This document shows positions 35,352 through 44,949 of a DNA stretch of 64,000 nt, in pieces (position 1 is the stretch's first letter; each line of letters starts with the position of its first letter). The position numbers and the translations under genes are program-made. The notes under the pieces were generated by a model. The model saw only the letters and a list, made by a program, of their open reading frames with translations, was not told the origin of the DNA and did not search any database. This DNA is from Marinomonas atlantica. GTDB lineage: Bacteria; Pseudomonadota; Gammaproteobacteria; Pseudomonadales; Marinomonadaceae. The stretch is taken from NCBI RefSeq assembly GCF_001639725.1, contig NZ_LTAW01000002.1, forward strand, positions 431,829-495,828, written 5' to 3'.

Positions 35352-35849
35352 ATGGCTACAGTAACATTACAAGGTAACCCGTTAGAAACGATCGGTGAAC
35401 TTCCTGAAGTCGGCTCTAAAGCGCCATCGTTTGAGTTAGTTAAGACGGATTTGTCGACGACATCATTAGCAGATTACGCTGGTAAGAAAGTTGTTTTAAA
35501 TATTTTTCCATCTGTTGATACCGGTGTGTGCGCGGCCTCTGTTCGTAAGTTCAACGAGTCATTGTCGAACCTTGAGAACACGGTTGTATTGTGTGTGTCT
35601 GCAGATTTACCTTTTGCAGCAGCACGCTTTTGCGGTGCTGAAGGTTTAGATAACGTTGTGGCGGGTTCTAGCTTCCGTTCTAGCTTTGGTAAAGACTACG
35701 GTGTTGAGTTCGTTACAGGCCCTCTAACAGGCTTGCTATCACGCTCAGTTGTTGTGCTTAATGAGTCTGGTGAAGTGGTTTACACTGAACAAGTTTCAGA
35801 AACTGCGGAAGAGCCTAATTACGATGCAGCACTTGCTGCGGTTGAATAA
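35352..35849 (+). CDS. tpx: Thiol peroxidase
   Basis: 165 residues. The peroxidatic Cys60 lies in [11 protein letters not shown], and the resolving Cys94 in RFCGAEG, the spacing of atypical 2-Cys peroxiredoxins of the Tpx type. It reduces peroxides using thioredoxin. It is a single gene with GAGAGGA upstream, closed by a strong terminator shared with panD. Confidence 0.97.
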   Translation: MATVTLQGNPLETIGELPEVGSKAPSFELVKTDLSTTSLADYAGKKVVLNIFPSVDTGVCAASVRKFNESLSNLENTVVLCVSADLPFAAARFCGAEGLDNVVAGSSFRSSFGKDYGVEFVTGPLTGLLSRSVVVLNESGEVVYTEQVSETAEEPNYDAALAAVE

Positions 35850-35878
35850 GTTTTCATTCTATTCGTGATGTTCAGATC

Positions 35879-35910
35879 CTAAAAAGGTCGCCCTTAGGCG
35901 ACCTTTTTTA
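35879..35910. terminator. Bidirectional terminator between tpx and panD
   Basis: AAAAAGGTCGCC (35881-35892) pairs with GGCGACCTTTTT (35897-35908) around CTTA. T runs on both strands allow it to end both convergent units. Confidence 0.92.
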
Positions 35911-35927
35911 TGCGCAATTAAATATTG

Positions 35928-36308
35928 CTAATCTTTTTGAACAGGAATGGTGTTCGCTGTGCGTTCAACGGTATTGTCTTTATGGCAGTACACGAGCTTT
36001 GGTAAAAAGTTATTTGCTTCCGCCTCGTCCATCTGCGCGTAAGCTGCGATGATGACGCGATCGCCTACTTGTACTTTACGTGCGGCTGCACCGTTCATAG
36101 AAATGGTGCCGGAACCTGCCTCAGCAAGAATGACGTAAGTATGGAAGCGCTCGCCATTATCAACATTATAAATGTCGATTTGTTCGAATTCACGAAGACC
36201 CGCCAGTTTCACAAGGTCGCTATCGATAGCACAAGAGCCGTCGTACCATAGCTCTGCTTGAGTGACAGAGGCCATGTGAAGTTTGCCTTTAAGCAATGTG
36301 ATTTGCAT
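35928..36308 (-). CDS. panD: Aspartate 1-decarboxylase precursor
   Basis: 126 residues. The self-cleavage site Gly24-Ser25 lies in WYDGSCAID, where Ser25 becomes the catalytic pyruvoyl group. It makes beta-alanine for pantothenate and CoA. The gene is apart from panB and panC, which are not in the window. CoA supplies the substrate of AcpS encoded upstream in the window, though no regulatory link is visible. Confidence 0.96.
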   Translation of the reverse strand: MQITLLKGKLHMASVTQAELWYDGSCAIDSDLVKLAGLREFEQIDIYNVDNGERFHTYVILAEAGSGTISMNGAAARKVQVGDRVIIAAYAQMDEAEANNFLPKLVYCHKDNTVERTANTIPVQKD

Positions 36309-36355
36309 AGTGTATTTCTCTTACTCTCGATGTTTCAGCAAAAAAGGGTGTGTCG

Positions 36356-36733
36356 CTATAGCCGCCAAATGAATGGGCCTTCGCCTTCATTGTTAATGTG
36401 CCACCAAAGATCGGGGTCTTCCTGTCCATCTTCTTGCCACCCTTGATAATTACAGCGAACCTCGCATTCTAACGCTTCGAACGCGCATTTAGAGCATTCC
36501 GTGTCATTCTCCCAAGGGGTTTTGTCAGAATCAAACCAGATGGAAGTGAAGCGCTTTCCTGCAGCTTTTTCGAGAATGGTGACGGGAATGACTTCACCGT
36601 TATGTTCTAAGTGCAGTTTAGTTACGATGTCGCTGGGCTTGTGCATATCTATAACGGAGAAGTCTTGCTCCAGCCAGCGGATGATACGCTCTGTCGGGCA
36701 TGACAAGAGGTAGATTTCGATATCGGGCTGCAT
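36356..36733 (-). CDS. Conserved-looking protein with four-cysteine motif, unknown function
   Basis: 125 residues, acidic and Trp-rich. Cys80, Cys83, Cys90 and Cys94 form a CX2C-X6-CX3C arrangement in TECSKCAFEALECEVRC, suggesting a metal or iron-sulfur site. The C-terminus carries PDLWWHINNEGEGPFIW. No signal peptide or membrane segment is seen. It is four bases downstream of a small membrane protein gene and 47 bases upstream of panD on the same strand. I do not recognise the family. Confidence 0.75.
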   Translation of the reverse strand: MQPDIEIYLLSCPTERIIRWLEQDFSVIDMHKPSDIVTKLHLEHNGEVIPVTILEKAAGKRFTSIWFDSDKTPWENDTECSKCAFEALECEVRCNYQGWQEDGQEDPDLWWHINNEGEGPFIWRL

Positions 36734-36737
36734 CGGA

Positions 36738-37013
36738 TTAATCCTTCTTATTTAACATGTGGTAGATACGCAATACGCTCATAGATAAATAGCCAATCAA
36801 TGACCACGTTATGCCCAATCCTGAAATGATTAGACCTAACAGGGCTATGAGCTCTCGTTGAATGGATTCTATAACCAAATTATTGGCTATAAATATCATT
36901 AGCACGCCAAAGGCAAAAAGTAGCCCACCTTGAATTAACTTCATTAGGGCCAGTCTTGGGTTCTGGCCCAGTCTGATAGCAAGTTTATGAAGAAAAGCGA
37001 ATGGCTTGCTCAC
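36738..37013 (-). CDS. Small inner-membrane protein, unknown function
   Basis: 91 residues with two hydrophobic helices (~26-45 and ~56-77) and basic ends (N-terminal HKLAIRLGQNPR, C-terminal MLNKKD). This predicts a hairpin with both ends in the cytoplasm. It lies seven bases after dapE and four bases before the cysteine-motif gene, so all three are probably cotranscribed. No family is recognised. Confidence 0.72.
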   Translation of the reverse strand: MSKPFAFLHKLAIRLGQNPRLALMKLIQGGLLFAFGVLMIFIANNLVIESIQRELIALLGLIISGLGITWSLIGYLSMSVLRIYHMLNKKD

Positions 37014-37020
37014 GATAGAC

Positions 37021-38160
37021 CTATTTTGCCATCAAGTTAGTTAAAATGCGCTGATAAATTAGGGAAAGTTGATTCAAGCTTTCAGCCTCTACGCATTCGT
37101 TAATTTGATGAATGGTGGCGTTGATTGGACCAAGTTCAACCACTTGCGTACCCATCTTAGCAATGAAACGGCCGTCCGATGTGCCACCAGAGGTTGATAA
37201 CTCTGGTGTGATGTTGACGGTTGTTTGTATGGCATCAACCATGGCATCAACAAGCTCACCAGGTTTCGTTAAGAAGGGTAGGCCATTATAGGTCCATTCG
37301 ATATCGTATTTCAGGTTATGCTTATCAAGAATGCCTAATGCTTTTTCTTTTAAGTCATCGAATGTTAGCTCAGAGGAGAAACGGAAATTGAATTGTGCCT
37401 TAAGCGTACCGGGAACGACATTGGTTGCACCCGTGCCAGAATGGATATTGGATACTTGGAAACTGGTTGGCGGAAAGAATTCATTGCCATCGTCCCATTT
37501 GGTTGTCGCAAATTCTGCTAAAGCCGGTGCAGCCAAATGGATCGGATTGATGGCTAGGTGCGGGTAGGCAACGTGGCCTTGTTTACCATAGATGGTCACA
37601 TCGCCGCTGAAAGAGCCGCGACGTCCATTTTTTATAATATCGCCAACAGTTTTAGTGCTAGATGGCTCGCCGACGATGCACCAATCTACTTTCTCTTGGC
37701 GCGCCATTAATGCATCAACAACACGCGTTGTGCCGTCAACAAATGGGCCTTCTTCATCACTGGTAATTAAGAATGAAATCTGGCCGTCATGATTTGGGTG
37801 TTCGGCAACAAAGTTTTCCACCGCAATAATCATGGAGGCCAAGCTGCCTTTCATATCTGCCGCGCCTCGGCCGTATAACACGCCGTCAATGATCTCTGGC
37901 TTAAACGGAGATACTTTCCATTCCGCTTCTGGTCCAGTTGGTACTACGTCGGTATGACCTGCAAAGCAAAGGTTAGGGCCTTGGGTGCCGCGTTTTGCGT
38001 AGAAGTTTTTTACCTCCCCAAATGGCATACGTTCAATCTTAAAGCCGATCTTCTCTAATCGCTCGATCATCAAATCTTGGCAGCCAGCATCTTCTGGTGT
38101 TACAGAAGGGCGTGAAATTAAATCTAGAGCAAGTTCTAGAGTAGGCGTAAGTTGCGTCAT
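37021..38160 (-). CDS. dapE: Succinyl-diaminopimelate desuccinylase
   Basis: 379 residues, M20 metallopeptidase fold. Metal and catalytic residues are visible: His69 and Asp71 in AGHTDVVP, Asp102 in GAADMKG, Glu136-Glu137 in SDEEGP, Glu165 in GEPSS, and a C-terminal His in ATIHQINE, each offset by two from E. coli DapE. It releases succinate to give LL-diaminopimelate. dapD and dapC, for two earlier steps, lie about 1-3 kb upstream on the same strand. Confidence 0.97.
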   Translation of the reverse strand: MTQLTPTLELALDLISRPSVTPEDAGCQDLMIERLEKIGFKIERMPFGEVKNFYAKRGTQGPNLCFAGHTDVVPTGPEAEWKVSPFKPEIIDGVLYGRGAADMKGSLASMIIAVENFVAEHPNHDGQISFLITSDEEGPFVDGTTRVVDALMARQEKVDWCIVGEPSSTKTVGDIIKNGRRGSFSGDVTIYGKQGHVAYPHLAINPIHLAAPALAEFATTKWDDGNEFFPPTSFQVSNIHSGTGATNVVPGTLKAQFNFRFSSELTFDDLKEKALGILDKHNLKYDIEWTYNGLPFLTKPGELVDAMVDAIQTTVNITPELSTSGGTSDGRFIAKMGTQVVELGPINATIHQINECVEAESLNQLSLIYQRILTNLMAK

Positions 38161-38225
38161 TCTTTACCTTTGCGTTGTGTTTCGTTACCTTAGCGTGTGT
38201 CTAGTAGACTAATAAGGGTGACATA

Positions 38226-38438
38226 ATGAAATTGGGCTTACTTAGCTTTACTGCTTTATGGCTGACAGGTTGTACGCTTATGGGTGGCTCAAACTCTCAT
38301 ATTCAAGAAGCCTACTATGTTCCTGTTATTACGGGAGATCGTCCTGTCAATGCTGCACCAAAAGCATATCCAGTTCATCGTTCCGATGAGCCTAGCAATG
38401 CTGAGAGAGCATACTATATTCCTGTCATAACCGATTAA
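38226..38438 (+). CDS. Tiny lipoprotein with duplicated AYY(V/I)PVIT motif
   Basis: 70 residues. A signal peptide with lipobox LTGC gives Cys16. The mature 54 residues contain AYYVPVITGD (29-38) and AYYIPVITD (62-70, the exact C-terminus) with a partial AYPV between, so the protein is essentially a short tandem repeat. It is transcribed opposite to its neighbours and splits the dapE-yffB pair that is adjacent in E. coli. GGGTGAC upstream provides a ribosome binding site. No family is recognised. Confidence 0.7.
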   Translation: MKLGLLSFTALWLTGCTLMGGSNSHIQEAYYVPVITGDRPVNAAPKAYPVHRSDEPSNAERAYYIPVITD

Positions 38439-38446
38439 GTAAAGAG

Positions 38447-38794
38447 TTATGACAGAAAAATTGCTTGGTATTGTTCTGCTTTGAAGCCAAGTGTAAGGGA
38501 TTGCTCATGATCCAACAATGGTCGCTTAATCATGGCCGGCTGCTCTAGTAGGATTTCTACGGCGTTTTCATTGTTCATTGTTGCTTGCGTCTCAGGGTCA
38601 AGCTTGCGCCACGTTGTGCCGCGTTTGTTAACGACAGATTCCCAGCCTAATTGCTCTATCCACTGGGTTAATTGTGCCCTTTCAAGGCCATCTTTACGGT
38701 AATCATGAAAGTCATAGGTAACATTATGCTCATCCAGCCAGCGTAATGCCTTTTTCATCGTGTCACAGTTTTTAATGCCATAAATAGTTGTCAC
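38447..38794 (-). CDS. yffB: ArsC/Spx-family protein YffB-like
   Basis: 115 residues, thioredoxin-like ArsC fold. YGIKNCDTMKKAL places a single Cys at residue 10 in a CDTM motif, and NKRGTTWRKLD (residues ~57-67) is typical of the YffB group. The protein may be a glutathione-dependent thiol reductase; real arsenate reductases of this fold differ in the active-site loop. It is a neighbour of dapE, as in E. coli, here with a small opposite-strand gene between them. Confidence 0.87.
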   Translation of the reverse strand: MTTIYGIKNCDTMKKALRWLDEHNVTYDFHDYRKDGLERAQLTQWIEQLGWESVVNKRGTTWRKLDPETQATMNNENAVEILLEQPAMIKRPLLDHEQSLTLGFKAEQYQAIFLS

Positions 38795-38817
38795 GGTGCT
38801 TATCCTATTGTTTAGTC

Positions 38818-38852
38818 GAAAAAATGCCGGAGTCCATATGGAGCTCCGGCAT
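38818..38852 (-). terminator. Terminator after dapD
   Basis: ATGCCGGAG (38824-38832) pairs with CTCCGGCAT (38844-38852), and the intervening TCCATATGGA-type sequence can extend the stem. Reading on the minus strand, it is followed by six T residues. Confidence 0.85.
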
Positions 38853-38866
38853 TACGACACAATTAA

Positions 38867-39904
38867 TTAGTTGTGTGCGTGCAGTGCTTCATTTAGAGCA
38901 ATGGCTGTTTTGTTTGTCTTACACTCGATAGCACCTGTTTCAGAGTTGCGGCGGAATAGTAGGTCGGATTGACCTGACAGTTCACGAGCTTTAACGACAG
39001 ATACAACACTGTTGTTTTCGTCAAGTAGGGCTACTTTGGAGCCAGCAGTGATGTATAGACCAGACTCAACGGTACAGCGATCACCAAGACCGATGCCAAT
39101 ACCAGCGTTTGCACCGATTAAACATTCTTCGCCAACTGCAATAACGATGTTGCCGCCGCCAGACAAGGTGCCCATTGTAGAACAGCCGCCACCTAGGTCA
39201 GAGCCATTGCCGACTACAACACCTGCAGAAATTCGGCCTTCAACCATGCTAGTACCTAGTGTGCCTGCGTTGAAGTTTACGAAACCTTCGTGCATAACCG
39301 TGGTGCCTTCACCTAGGTGAGCGCCTAAGCGAATGCGCGCTGCGTCACCAATACGAATACCTGTAGGAACCACGAAATTCGCCATTTTAGGGAACTTATC
39401 GACACTGAATACTTCGATAGTGCGACCTTCCATACGAGCACTTAGTTGTCGGTCTGCTAATTCACGCACATCGATTGGACCTTCACTTGTCCAAGCTGTG
39501 TTGACTAGAAGGCCAAACATTCCGTCTAGTTTCGTGTTGTGAGGCTGTACTTGACGGTGCGAGATCAGTTGTAGCTTCAAGTAAACTTCAGCCGGGTTGG
39601 CTGGTGCTTCGTCTGCTTTTAGTACACAAAGCACGACTGGCTGAGTCGATGGCTTCAATCGAGAGGCGCGTTCGGCCAACTCGATATGGCCTGCTTTTAA
39701 AAGTGTTAGGTGAAGGCGATTAAGATCGCTCTCATCCAGTACTAAAGTTGCGTTGCCGCCTTCGTAGTTAGTGCTTTCCATGACCGCATCGATGATGCTC
39801 TTTTCTGGAGATACAATTGGAGATGGGTAGAAAACTTCTAACCAAGTACCTTCTTTGTTCTGGGTACCAATGCCAAGGCCAATTGCAAAAGTAGAGTCGC
39901 TCAT
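38867..39904 (-). CDS. dapD: 2,3,4,5-tetrahydropyridine-2,6-dicarboxylate N-succinyltransferase, long form
   Basis: 345 residues, the Pseudomonas-type length rather than the ~274 of E. coli. An N-terminal alpha/beta region is followed by a left-handed beta-helix with hexapeptide repeats (GIRIGDAARIRLGAHLG, VVVGNGSDLGGG, IGANAGIGIGLG; residues ~180-290). It transfers succinyl from succinyl-CoA in diaminopimelate synthesis. It is 27 bases downstream of dapC and ends at a strong terminator. Confidence 0.95.
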   Translation of the reverse strand: MSDSTFAIGLGIGTQNKEGTWLEVFYPSPIVSPEKSIIDAVMESTNYEGGNATLVLDESDLNRLHLTLLKAGHIELAERASRLKPSTQPVVLCVLKADEAPANPAEVYLKLQLISHRQVQPHNTKLDGMFGLLVNTAWTSEGPIDVRELADRQLSARMEGRTIEVFSVDKFPKMANFVVPTGIRIGDAARIRLGAHLGEGTTVMHEGFVNFNAGTLGTSMVEGRISAGVVVGNGSDLGGGCSTMGTLSGGGNIVIAVGEECLIGANAGIGIGLGDRCTVESGLYITAGSKVALLDENNSVVSVVKARELSGQSDLLFRRNSETGAIECKTNKTAIALNEALHAHN

Positions 39905-39931
39905 TAGAGAAAGTGCTCCTAAAATAATAAT

Positions 39932-41125
39932 TTAAAGGTTTTGGTGTTTTTTCATAAACCGTGCGATACGTTGAGCTGCCTCAACACATTCGGATTCTTC
40001 AGCAACAAGTGCCATTCGGACATGATTTTGCCCAGGATTGTGGCCATCTATTTCGCGGCCAAGATAACTCCCTGGGAGCACTAATACTGATTCTTCGTGA
40101 TACAGATTGGTGCAAAACTCTTCGTCATTCATGGGTAACTTGGGCCATAAGTAAAAACCTGCTTCAGGCTTACTGACGGACATATAAGGCGATAAAATGT
40201 CTAGAACTTGATTGAATTTGCGCTGGTAAATTTCGCGATTATTAGCGACGTGCGTTTCGTCGTTCCAAGCAGTGATCGAGGCAAGTTGGTGGTGCAGAGG
40301 CATAGCGCAGCCGTGATAAGTGCGGTATTGCAGGAATGGCTTCAGTAAACTTGCATCCCCTGCAACAAAGCCAGAGCGTAACCCTGGCAAGTTAGAGCGC
40401 TTGGAAAGCGACTGGAAAATAAGGCAGTTGCTGTAGTCATGATTGCCTAATTGAATGCACGCATCTAATAAGCCAAGTGGTTTCTCTTCAAAATAGATCT
40501 CTGAATAGCATTCATCAGCAATGATAGCAAAGTTATATTGCTTGGCTTTCTCAAGTAAGAAACGGTATTCGTTTAGAGTTGTGACTGAACCTGCAGGGTT
40601 GTTAGGTGAGCATACAAAAAGTAACTCACAGCGTTGCCAGATAGAATCGGGGACAGCTTGGTAATCAATTTTGTACTCATTGCCTGCTTCGCAAGGTAAG
40701 TAATGCAGCTCAGCGCCTGCTAATATGCCAGCACCTTCATAAATTTGGTAGAACGGGTTCGGGCTCACTACTAAAGGGGCTTCTTTCTCGCCGACCAAAG
40801 CTTGTGTAATAGCAAATAGTGCTTCACGCGTACCGGTTACGGGTAAAATTTGGCTATCAGCACTGAGGCTGGGAAGGTTGAAGCGGTTGCAAGCCCAGTC
40901 AGAGATAGCTTCACGTAGTCTGCTTTCCCCTTTTGTGAGAGGGTACTTCGACACACCATCCAAAGCATTTCTTAACGTATCAAGCACAATGCTTGGTGCG
41001 TCATGTTGTGGTTCACCAATAGTCAGTTTGATCACAGGAAGATCAATGTTCGGTTCTACGCTAGACAGTAAGTCAGCTAGTTTCTGAAATGGGTATGGGT
41101 GTAAAGAGTGGATCAGCGGATTCAT
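39932..41125 (-). CDS. dapC: Succinyldiaminopimelate transaminase
   Basis: 397 residues from the ATG at 41125 (MNPLIHSLHPYPFQKL), which matches the family start and leaves four bases after glnD; a longer frame would overlap glnD by about 56 bases. It is a fold-type I aminotransferase with VSPNPFYQIYEG, CSPNNPAGSV, the IIADECYSE Asp region and the PLP Lys in FQSLSKRSNLPGLR. Position beside dapD and similarity to Pseudomonas DapC favour this role over a general aspartate aminotransferase. Confidence 0.92.
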   Translation of the reverse strand: MNPLIHSLHPYPFQKLADLLSSVEPNIDLPVIKLTIGEPQHDAPSIVLDTLRNALDGVSKYPLTKGESRLREAISDWACNRFNLPSLSADSQILPVTGTREALFAITQALVGEKEAPLVVSPNPFYQIYEGAGILAGAELHYLPCEAGNEYKIDYQAVPDSIWQRCELLFVCSPNNPAGSVTTLNEYRFLLEKAKQYNFAIIADECYSEIYFEEKPLGLLDACIQLGNHDYSNCLIFQSLSKRSNLPGLRSGFVAGDASLLKPFLQYRTYHGCAMPLHHQLASITAWNDETHVANNREIYQRKFNQVLDILSPYMSVSKPEAGFYLWPKLPMNDEEFCTNLYHEESVLVLPGSYLGREIDGHNPGQNHVRMALVAEESECVEAAQRIARFMKKHQNL

Positions 41126-41129
41126 GTGT

Positions 41130-43829
41130 TTATTGTTCCGTAGCTTGTGAAAATCGGTCAATGCTGTATTTAAGGGCGTCGCCAATATATTTCATGCGTG
41201 CACTACCAGTAATCAGATCGCCGTTCTCTTCGGTGATATAGAAGGTATCTTCTACACGCTCTCCAAGAGTGGCAACTTTCGCCTTATGTAACATTAAATT
41301 ATGCTCCATAAAGAACTGACCAATTAAAGCAAGCAGACCTGGTCGATCAGGAGCGGTGACTTCTACTGCAGACCAAACCTCTTCAGGCTGGCTGACAAAA
41401 TGCACAGTAGAGGGCGCATTGAATATTTTTAAGAGGCGCGGGGTAAAGCGTTTTACGACGCTCTCGTATAAAGATGGAGAGTCTAGTTGCTCAATAAGGG
41501 TTTTTTTCATTAATTCAATGCGGCTGTGGTCTAAATGGAGATCTGTGTCGCAATTTTCTGCGCTTTCCATTACTACAAAGGTGTCAAGTGTATAGTTGTA
41601 GGACGTACTGTTAATTTTCGCATCGAGAATGGTCAGGCCCATTTGTTCAAAGAGTGCTGCCGTAACAGCGAACAGATGGCTGGCATTTGGAGTGTAGATA
41701 AACACCTTGCTGGCGCCAGAGAAATTTCGACCACCAAGTGGACTGATTTCTACCAAAGGTTTTGTGCTAGGTCGATGGTTGAGGATGGCTTCGGTATTCC
41801 AAGCAATCTCTTCGCCACTAGAGCGAATGAAGTATTCTTCTTCAATGTCTGCCCAGATGTTCTCCGCTTCCATAATGTCAGCGTTACGTTCTATGAGAAT
41901 TTCAAGTGCGCGTTGTTTGTGCTCGTCGCTTTGCATATCAGCATCAATTGGCGAGTCTAAGCCGCGACGTAATGCTCGTTTAGTTTCCAGGTAAAGTTGG
42001 CGCATTAGAGAGGCGCGCCAGCTGTTCCACATACTTGGATTAGTGGCATTAATGTCTGCAACGGTTAATAGAAATAGGTAATCCAGCCGTTCTTGATTTT
42101 TAACGATACTAGCAAATTCCCATATCACCTCGGGGTCCGATATATCTTTTCGCTGTGCAGTTACCGACATGAGTAGGTGGTGACGAACTAGCCACTCAAT
42201 TAAACTGGTTTCATGTTTACTTAAGCCGTGTCGTTCACAAAATTCACGTGCATCGACACAGCCAAGTTCGGAATGGTCTCCGCCACGGCCTTTGCCAATG
42301 TCATGATATAAACCAGCAATATAGAGCAGCTCAACTTTTGCAATGTGACGGATGGCTTGGGAAGAAATAGGAAATATGGCGCGACTTTCAGGTAATAAGA
42401 ATCGGCGTAGGTTTTCTACCAAATGTAAGGTGTGGGCATCCACCGTATAGATATGGAATAGGTCGTGCTGCATCTGACCGATGATGGCACCGAATTCAGG
42501 TAAATAGCGCCCTAGCAACCCAATGTGTTTCATTGAACGAAGGACGGTGGTCATGCGATGACGGCTGGCGATAATATCCAAAAACAGAGCTGTGTTGATC
42601 GGGTTGTTGCGGTAGTCTTCATCAACGGCTTCTAAGTTGTCACGAAGTGCGCGCATCGTATTGGCTCGAATGCCTTTGATGTCACTTCGATCTCCCATGA
42701 TCTTATACATTTCCAACATCGCTGATGGCGTTTCTTGAAACACCTCAGTAGAACAAATTTCCAATTGACCATTCGTGACTTGGAAGCGTTTGTTGATGAC
42801 TTCGATTTCAGGTTCTTCTTCAAAGCATAGAAAAGACTCTTCGAAATGCTGTAATAATAGATCATTAAGCTGCTGAATTGCTGCTACGCTCTGGTAGTAA
42901 CCTTGCATAAAACGCTCAACATTGCGTTTAAGGTCTTCGTCGTCAAAACCAAACTCTTTGGCAAGCGTTCGTTGATGGTCAAACAATAAGCGGTCTTCTT
43001 TACGACCTACAATCGTGTGCAGTGCCCAACGAATGCGCCAAAGGTGTGAGACGGCGCCTTTGAGCTGGGTATATTCATCGTCAGATAAGAACTCTTTGTC
43101 GATCAGTGCACTGAGTCGATTTGTGTGTAGGTGGCGCTTTGCAACCCAATCGATCATCTGCATATCGCGAAGGCCGCCGGGGCATTCTTTTAGATTGGGC
43201 TCAAGGTTGTAGGCAGTGTTTTGATATTTAGCGTGACGGGCTTCTTGTTCTGCCAATTTTGCGCGATAGAATGTTTCACCATCCCACATTTGATTAACAT
43301 CGATTTTTAGCTTCAAATTGGCTCGTAGTTCTGGGGAGCCATAAAGAGTGCGTGATTCAATGAGATTAGTAATAACTGTGATGTCACTGGCAGCTAATTC
43401 AGCGCACTCACTTACCGTTCGTACTGCGTGGCCTACATCCAGTTTGAGATCCCAAAGAAAAGTGATAAACGCTTCTATCTTTTCTGTTTTAGGTTTGCTG
43501 TCATCACGAAGTAAGATCAATAAATCAATGTCTGACTTAGGGTGTAGCTCACTGCGCCCGTAACCACCCACTGCGACCATAGCAACGTCTTGTTCTAAAT
43601 CTAAACCGGCGCGCAACCAAGCAGCTTGCATCACTTCGTCATACAAGCTAGAGAGGCCTTTGACGAGCTTTTCGATAGGGTATAAATCGTGAAATAAGTC
43701 ATTATACGCCTTTGTTTTCTCATTTAAGAGTTCTCGAAACCGTCTAGCACTGGTGTTCGAAGATGCCAGTTCTTGCTTTTCGGCTTGGCTAAACAAAGGT
43801 GGGGCATCAGGAAAAGCTGGAAAGTCCAT
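41130..43829 (-). CDS. glnD: [Protein-PII] uridylyltransferase/uridylyl-removing enzyme
   Basis: 899 residues. The nucleotidyltransferase motif GGYGRSELHPKSDID occupies residues 88-102. A central HD domain has LYHDIGKGRGGDHS, and two C-terminal ACT domains sense glutamine (the second includes TAPDRPGLLALIGQF). GlnD modifies PII proteins and so controls nitrogen assimilation. It is 36 bases after map on the same strand, the arrangement seen in Pseudomonas. Confidence 0.97.
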   Translation of the reverse strand: MDFPAFPDAPPLFSQAEKQELASSNTSARRFRELLNEKTKAYNDLFHDLYPIEKLVKGLSSLYDEVMQAAWLRAGLDLEQDVAMVAVGGYGRSELHPKSDIDLLILLRDDSKPKTEKIEAFITFLWDLKLDVGHAVRTVSECAELAASDITVITNLIESRTLYGSPELRANLKLKIDVNQMWDGETFYRAKLAEQEARHAKYQNTAYNLEPNLKECPGGLRDMQMIDWVAKRHLHTNRLSALIDKEFLSDDEYTQLKGAVSHLWRIRWALHTIVGRKEDRLLFDHQRTLAKEFGFDDEDLKRNVERFMQGYYQSVAAIQQLNDLLLQHFEESFLCFEEEPEIEVINKRFQVTNGQLEICSTEVFQETPSAMLEMYKIMGDRSDIKGIRANTMRALRDNLEAVDEDYRNNPINTALFLDIIASRHRMTTVLRSMKHIGLLGRYLPEFGAIIGQMQHDLFHIYTVDAHTLHLVENLRRFLLPESRAIFPISSQAIRHIAKVELLYIAGLYHDIGKGRGGDHSELGCVDAREFCERHGLSKHETSLIEWLVRHHLLMSVTAQRKDISDPEVIWEFASIVKNQERLDYLFLLTVADINATNPSMWNSWRASLMRQLYLETKRALRRGLDSPIDADMQSDEHKQRALEILIERNADIMEAENIWADIEEEYFIRSSGEEIAWNTEAILNHRPSTKPLVEISPLGGRNFSGASKVFIYTPNASHLFAVTAALFEQMGLTILDAKINSTSYNYTLDTFVVMESAENCDTDLHLDHSRIELMKKTLIEQLDSPSLYESVVKRFTPRLLKIFNAPSTVHFVSQPEEVWSAVEVTAPDRPGLLALIGQFFMEHNLMLHKAKVATLGERVEDTFYITEENGDLITGSARMKYIGDALKYSIDRFSQATEQ

Positions 43830-43865
43830 ACAGGCCTCTTTGGTTGCACTACTTGTGTGAGTCGT

Positions 43866-44717
43866 TTAAAGCGTATCGTCTGGGCGTAGCGTTAATACTT
43901 CAACACCGTCTGCTGTAACTAACAGTGTATGTTCGTATTGCGCTGATAGACGACCATCTTTTGTTTTGGCAATCCAGCCATCAGGGCCAGAGTGTTTAAC
44001 TTGTTTTTTGCCTGCATTGATCATCGGTTCGATAGTAAAAGTCATGCCTTCTTCTAGAACAACACCTGTACCGGAACGTCCGTAATGTGCAACTTGTGGT
44101 TCGCCATGGAAGGTGGTTCCAATACCGTGACCGCAGTACTCTTCTACAACCGAGTAGTGGTTTTTGTGCGCAAATTCAGAAATGGCTGCGCCAATATCGC
44201 CAAGTCGTACGCCTGGTTTAACCATCTTTATTGCTCGGTAAAGACTTTGTTGAGTGATTTCACATAGGCGTTCAGCGTGTGCTGGTGCAGGGCCGGCAAA
44301 AAACATTTTGCTAGTGTCGCCATAATAACCATCTTTAATGATGGTGATGTCGATGTTAACCGCATCGCCCTTCTTTAAAGGTTTGTCATTTGGAATACCG
44401 TGACAAATTACATCGTTTACAGAAGTACAGCATGATTTAGGGAAGCCATGGTAATTCAGTGGTGCAGGAATAGCGCCTTGTTCGGATACAATATAATTGT
44501 GCGCAATGATGTCCAGTTCATCTGTAGTAACGCCTGGCACAACAAATGGTTCAAGCATGGTTAAAACTTCGCCTGCTAAGCGACCTGCGGTTCGCATTCC
44601 TTCAATATCGCTGATGTCATTGAAGCGCGTTGCGCTTGGGCGTGGTGTCCATTCTGGGACGTCGGCACGGCCATCTTTCGTTAACTCTTTTACTTTTTGC
44701 AGAATTTCGTTGCTCAT
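43866..44717 (-). CDS. map: Methionine aminopeptidase type I
   Basis: 283 residues, about 20 longer than E. coli at the N-terminus (WTPRPSATRFND lead). Metal ligands are recognisable in DITIIKDGYYGDTSKMF (two Asp), HGIGTTFHGEPQ (His), TIEPM (Glu) and QYEHTLLV (Glu). It removes initiator Met. It is divergent from rpsB, the conserved map-rpsB arrangement, across a 324-base regulatory region. Confidence 0.96.
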   Translation of the reverse strand: MSNEILQKVKELTKDGRADVPEWTPRPSATRFNDISDIEGMRTAGRLAGEVLTMLEPFVVPGVTTDELDIIAHNYIVSEQGAIPAPLNYHGFPKSCCTSVNDVICHGIPNDKPLKKGDAVNIDITIIKDGYYGDTSKMFFAGPAPAHAERLCEITQQSLYRAIKMVKPGVRLGDIGAAISEFAHKNHYSVVEEYCGHGIGTTFHGEPQVAHYGRSGTGVVLEEGMTFTIEPMINAGKKQVKHSGPDGWIAKTKDGRLSAQYEHTLLVTADGVEVLTLRPDDTL

Positions 44718-44844
44718 AATAAAACTGTCTTAAATATTTACTAGCCTTAAGGATGTACATATTCTACATGACTTAACTCGGTTATTCGCCCTGACTTAAG
44801 AAAAAATCATGAACAAAGGTCTGCTGTTTGGTGAATATCTGCTT

Positions 44845-44871
44845 TTGAAAATCATGCTTTTATGGTATAAA
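44845..44871 (+). promoter_or_regulatory. rpsB promoter
   Basis: TTGAAA (44845-44850) and TATAAA (44866-44871) are separated by 15 bases. The -10 is preceded by TGG, an extended -10 that compensates for the short spacer. A start near 44878 gives an rpsB leader of about 160 bases. Confidence 0.65.
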
Positions 44872-44949
44872 ACTGCGGCTTATTTCTTTTGATAAGAGAT
44901 AAGTTAAAACTAACTAAATTAACGACCTTGTTGTCTAATTAAAAATAGC

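Noticed and set aside
38199..38209. Palindrome GTCTAGTAGAC as an operator between dapE and the small lipoprotein
   Set aside because: It is short and has no supporting regulator or second copy in the window.
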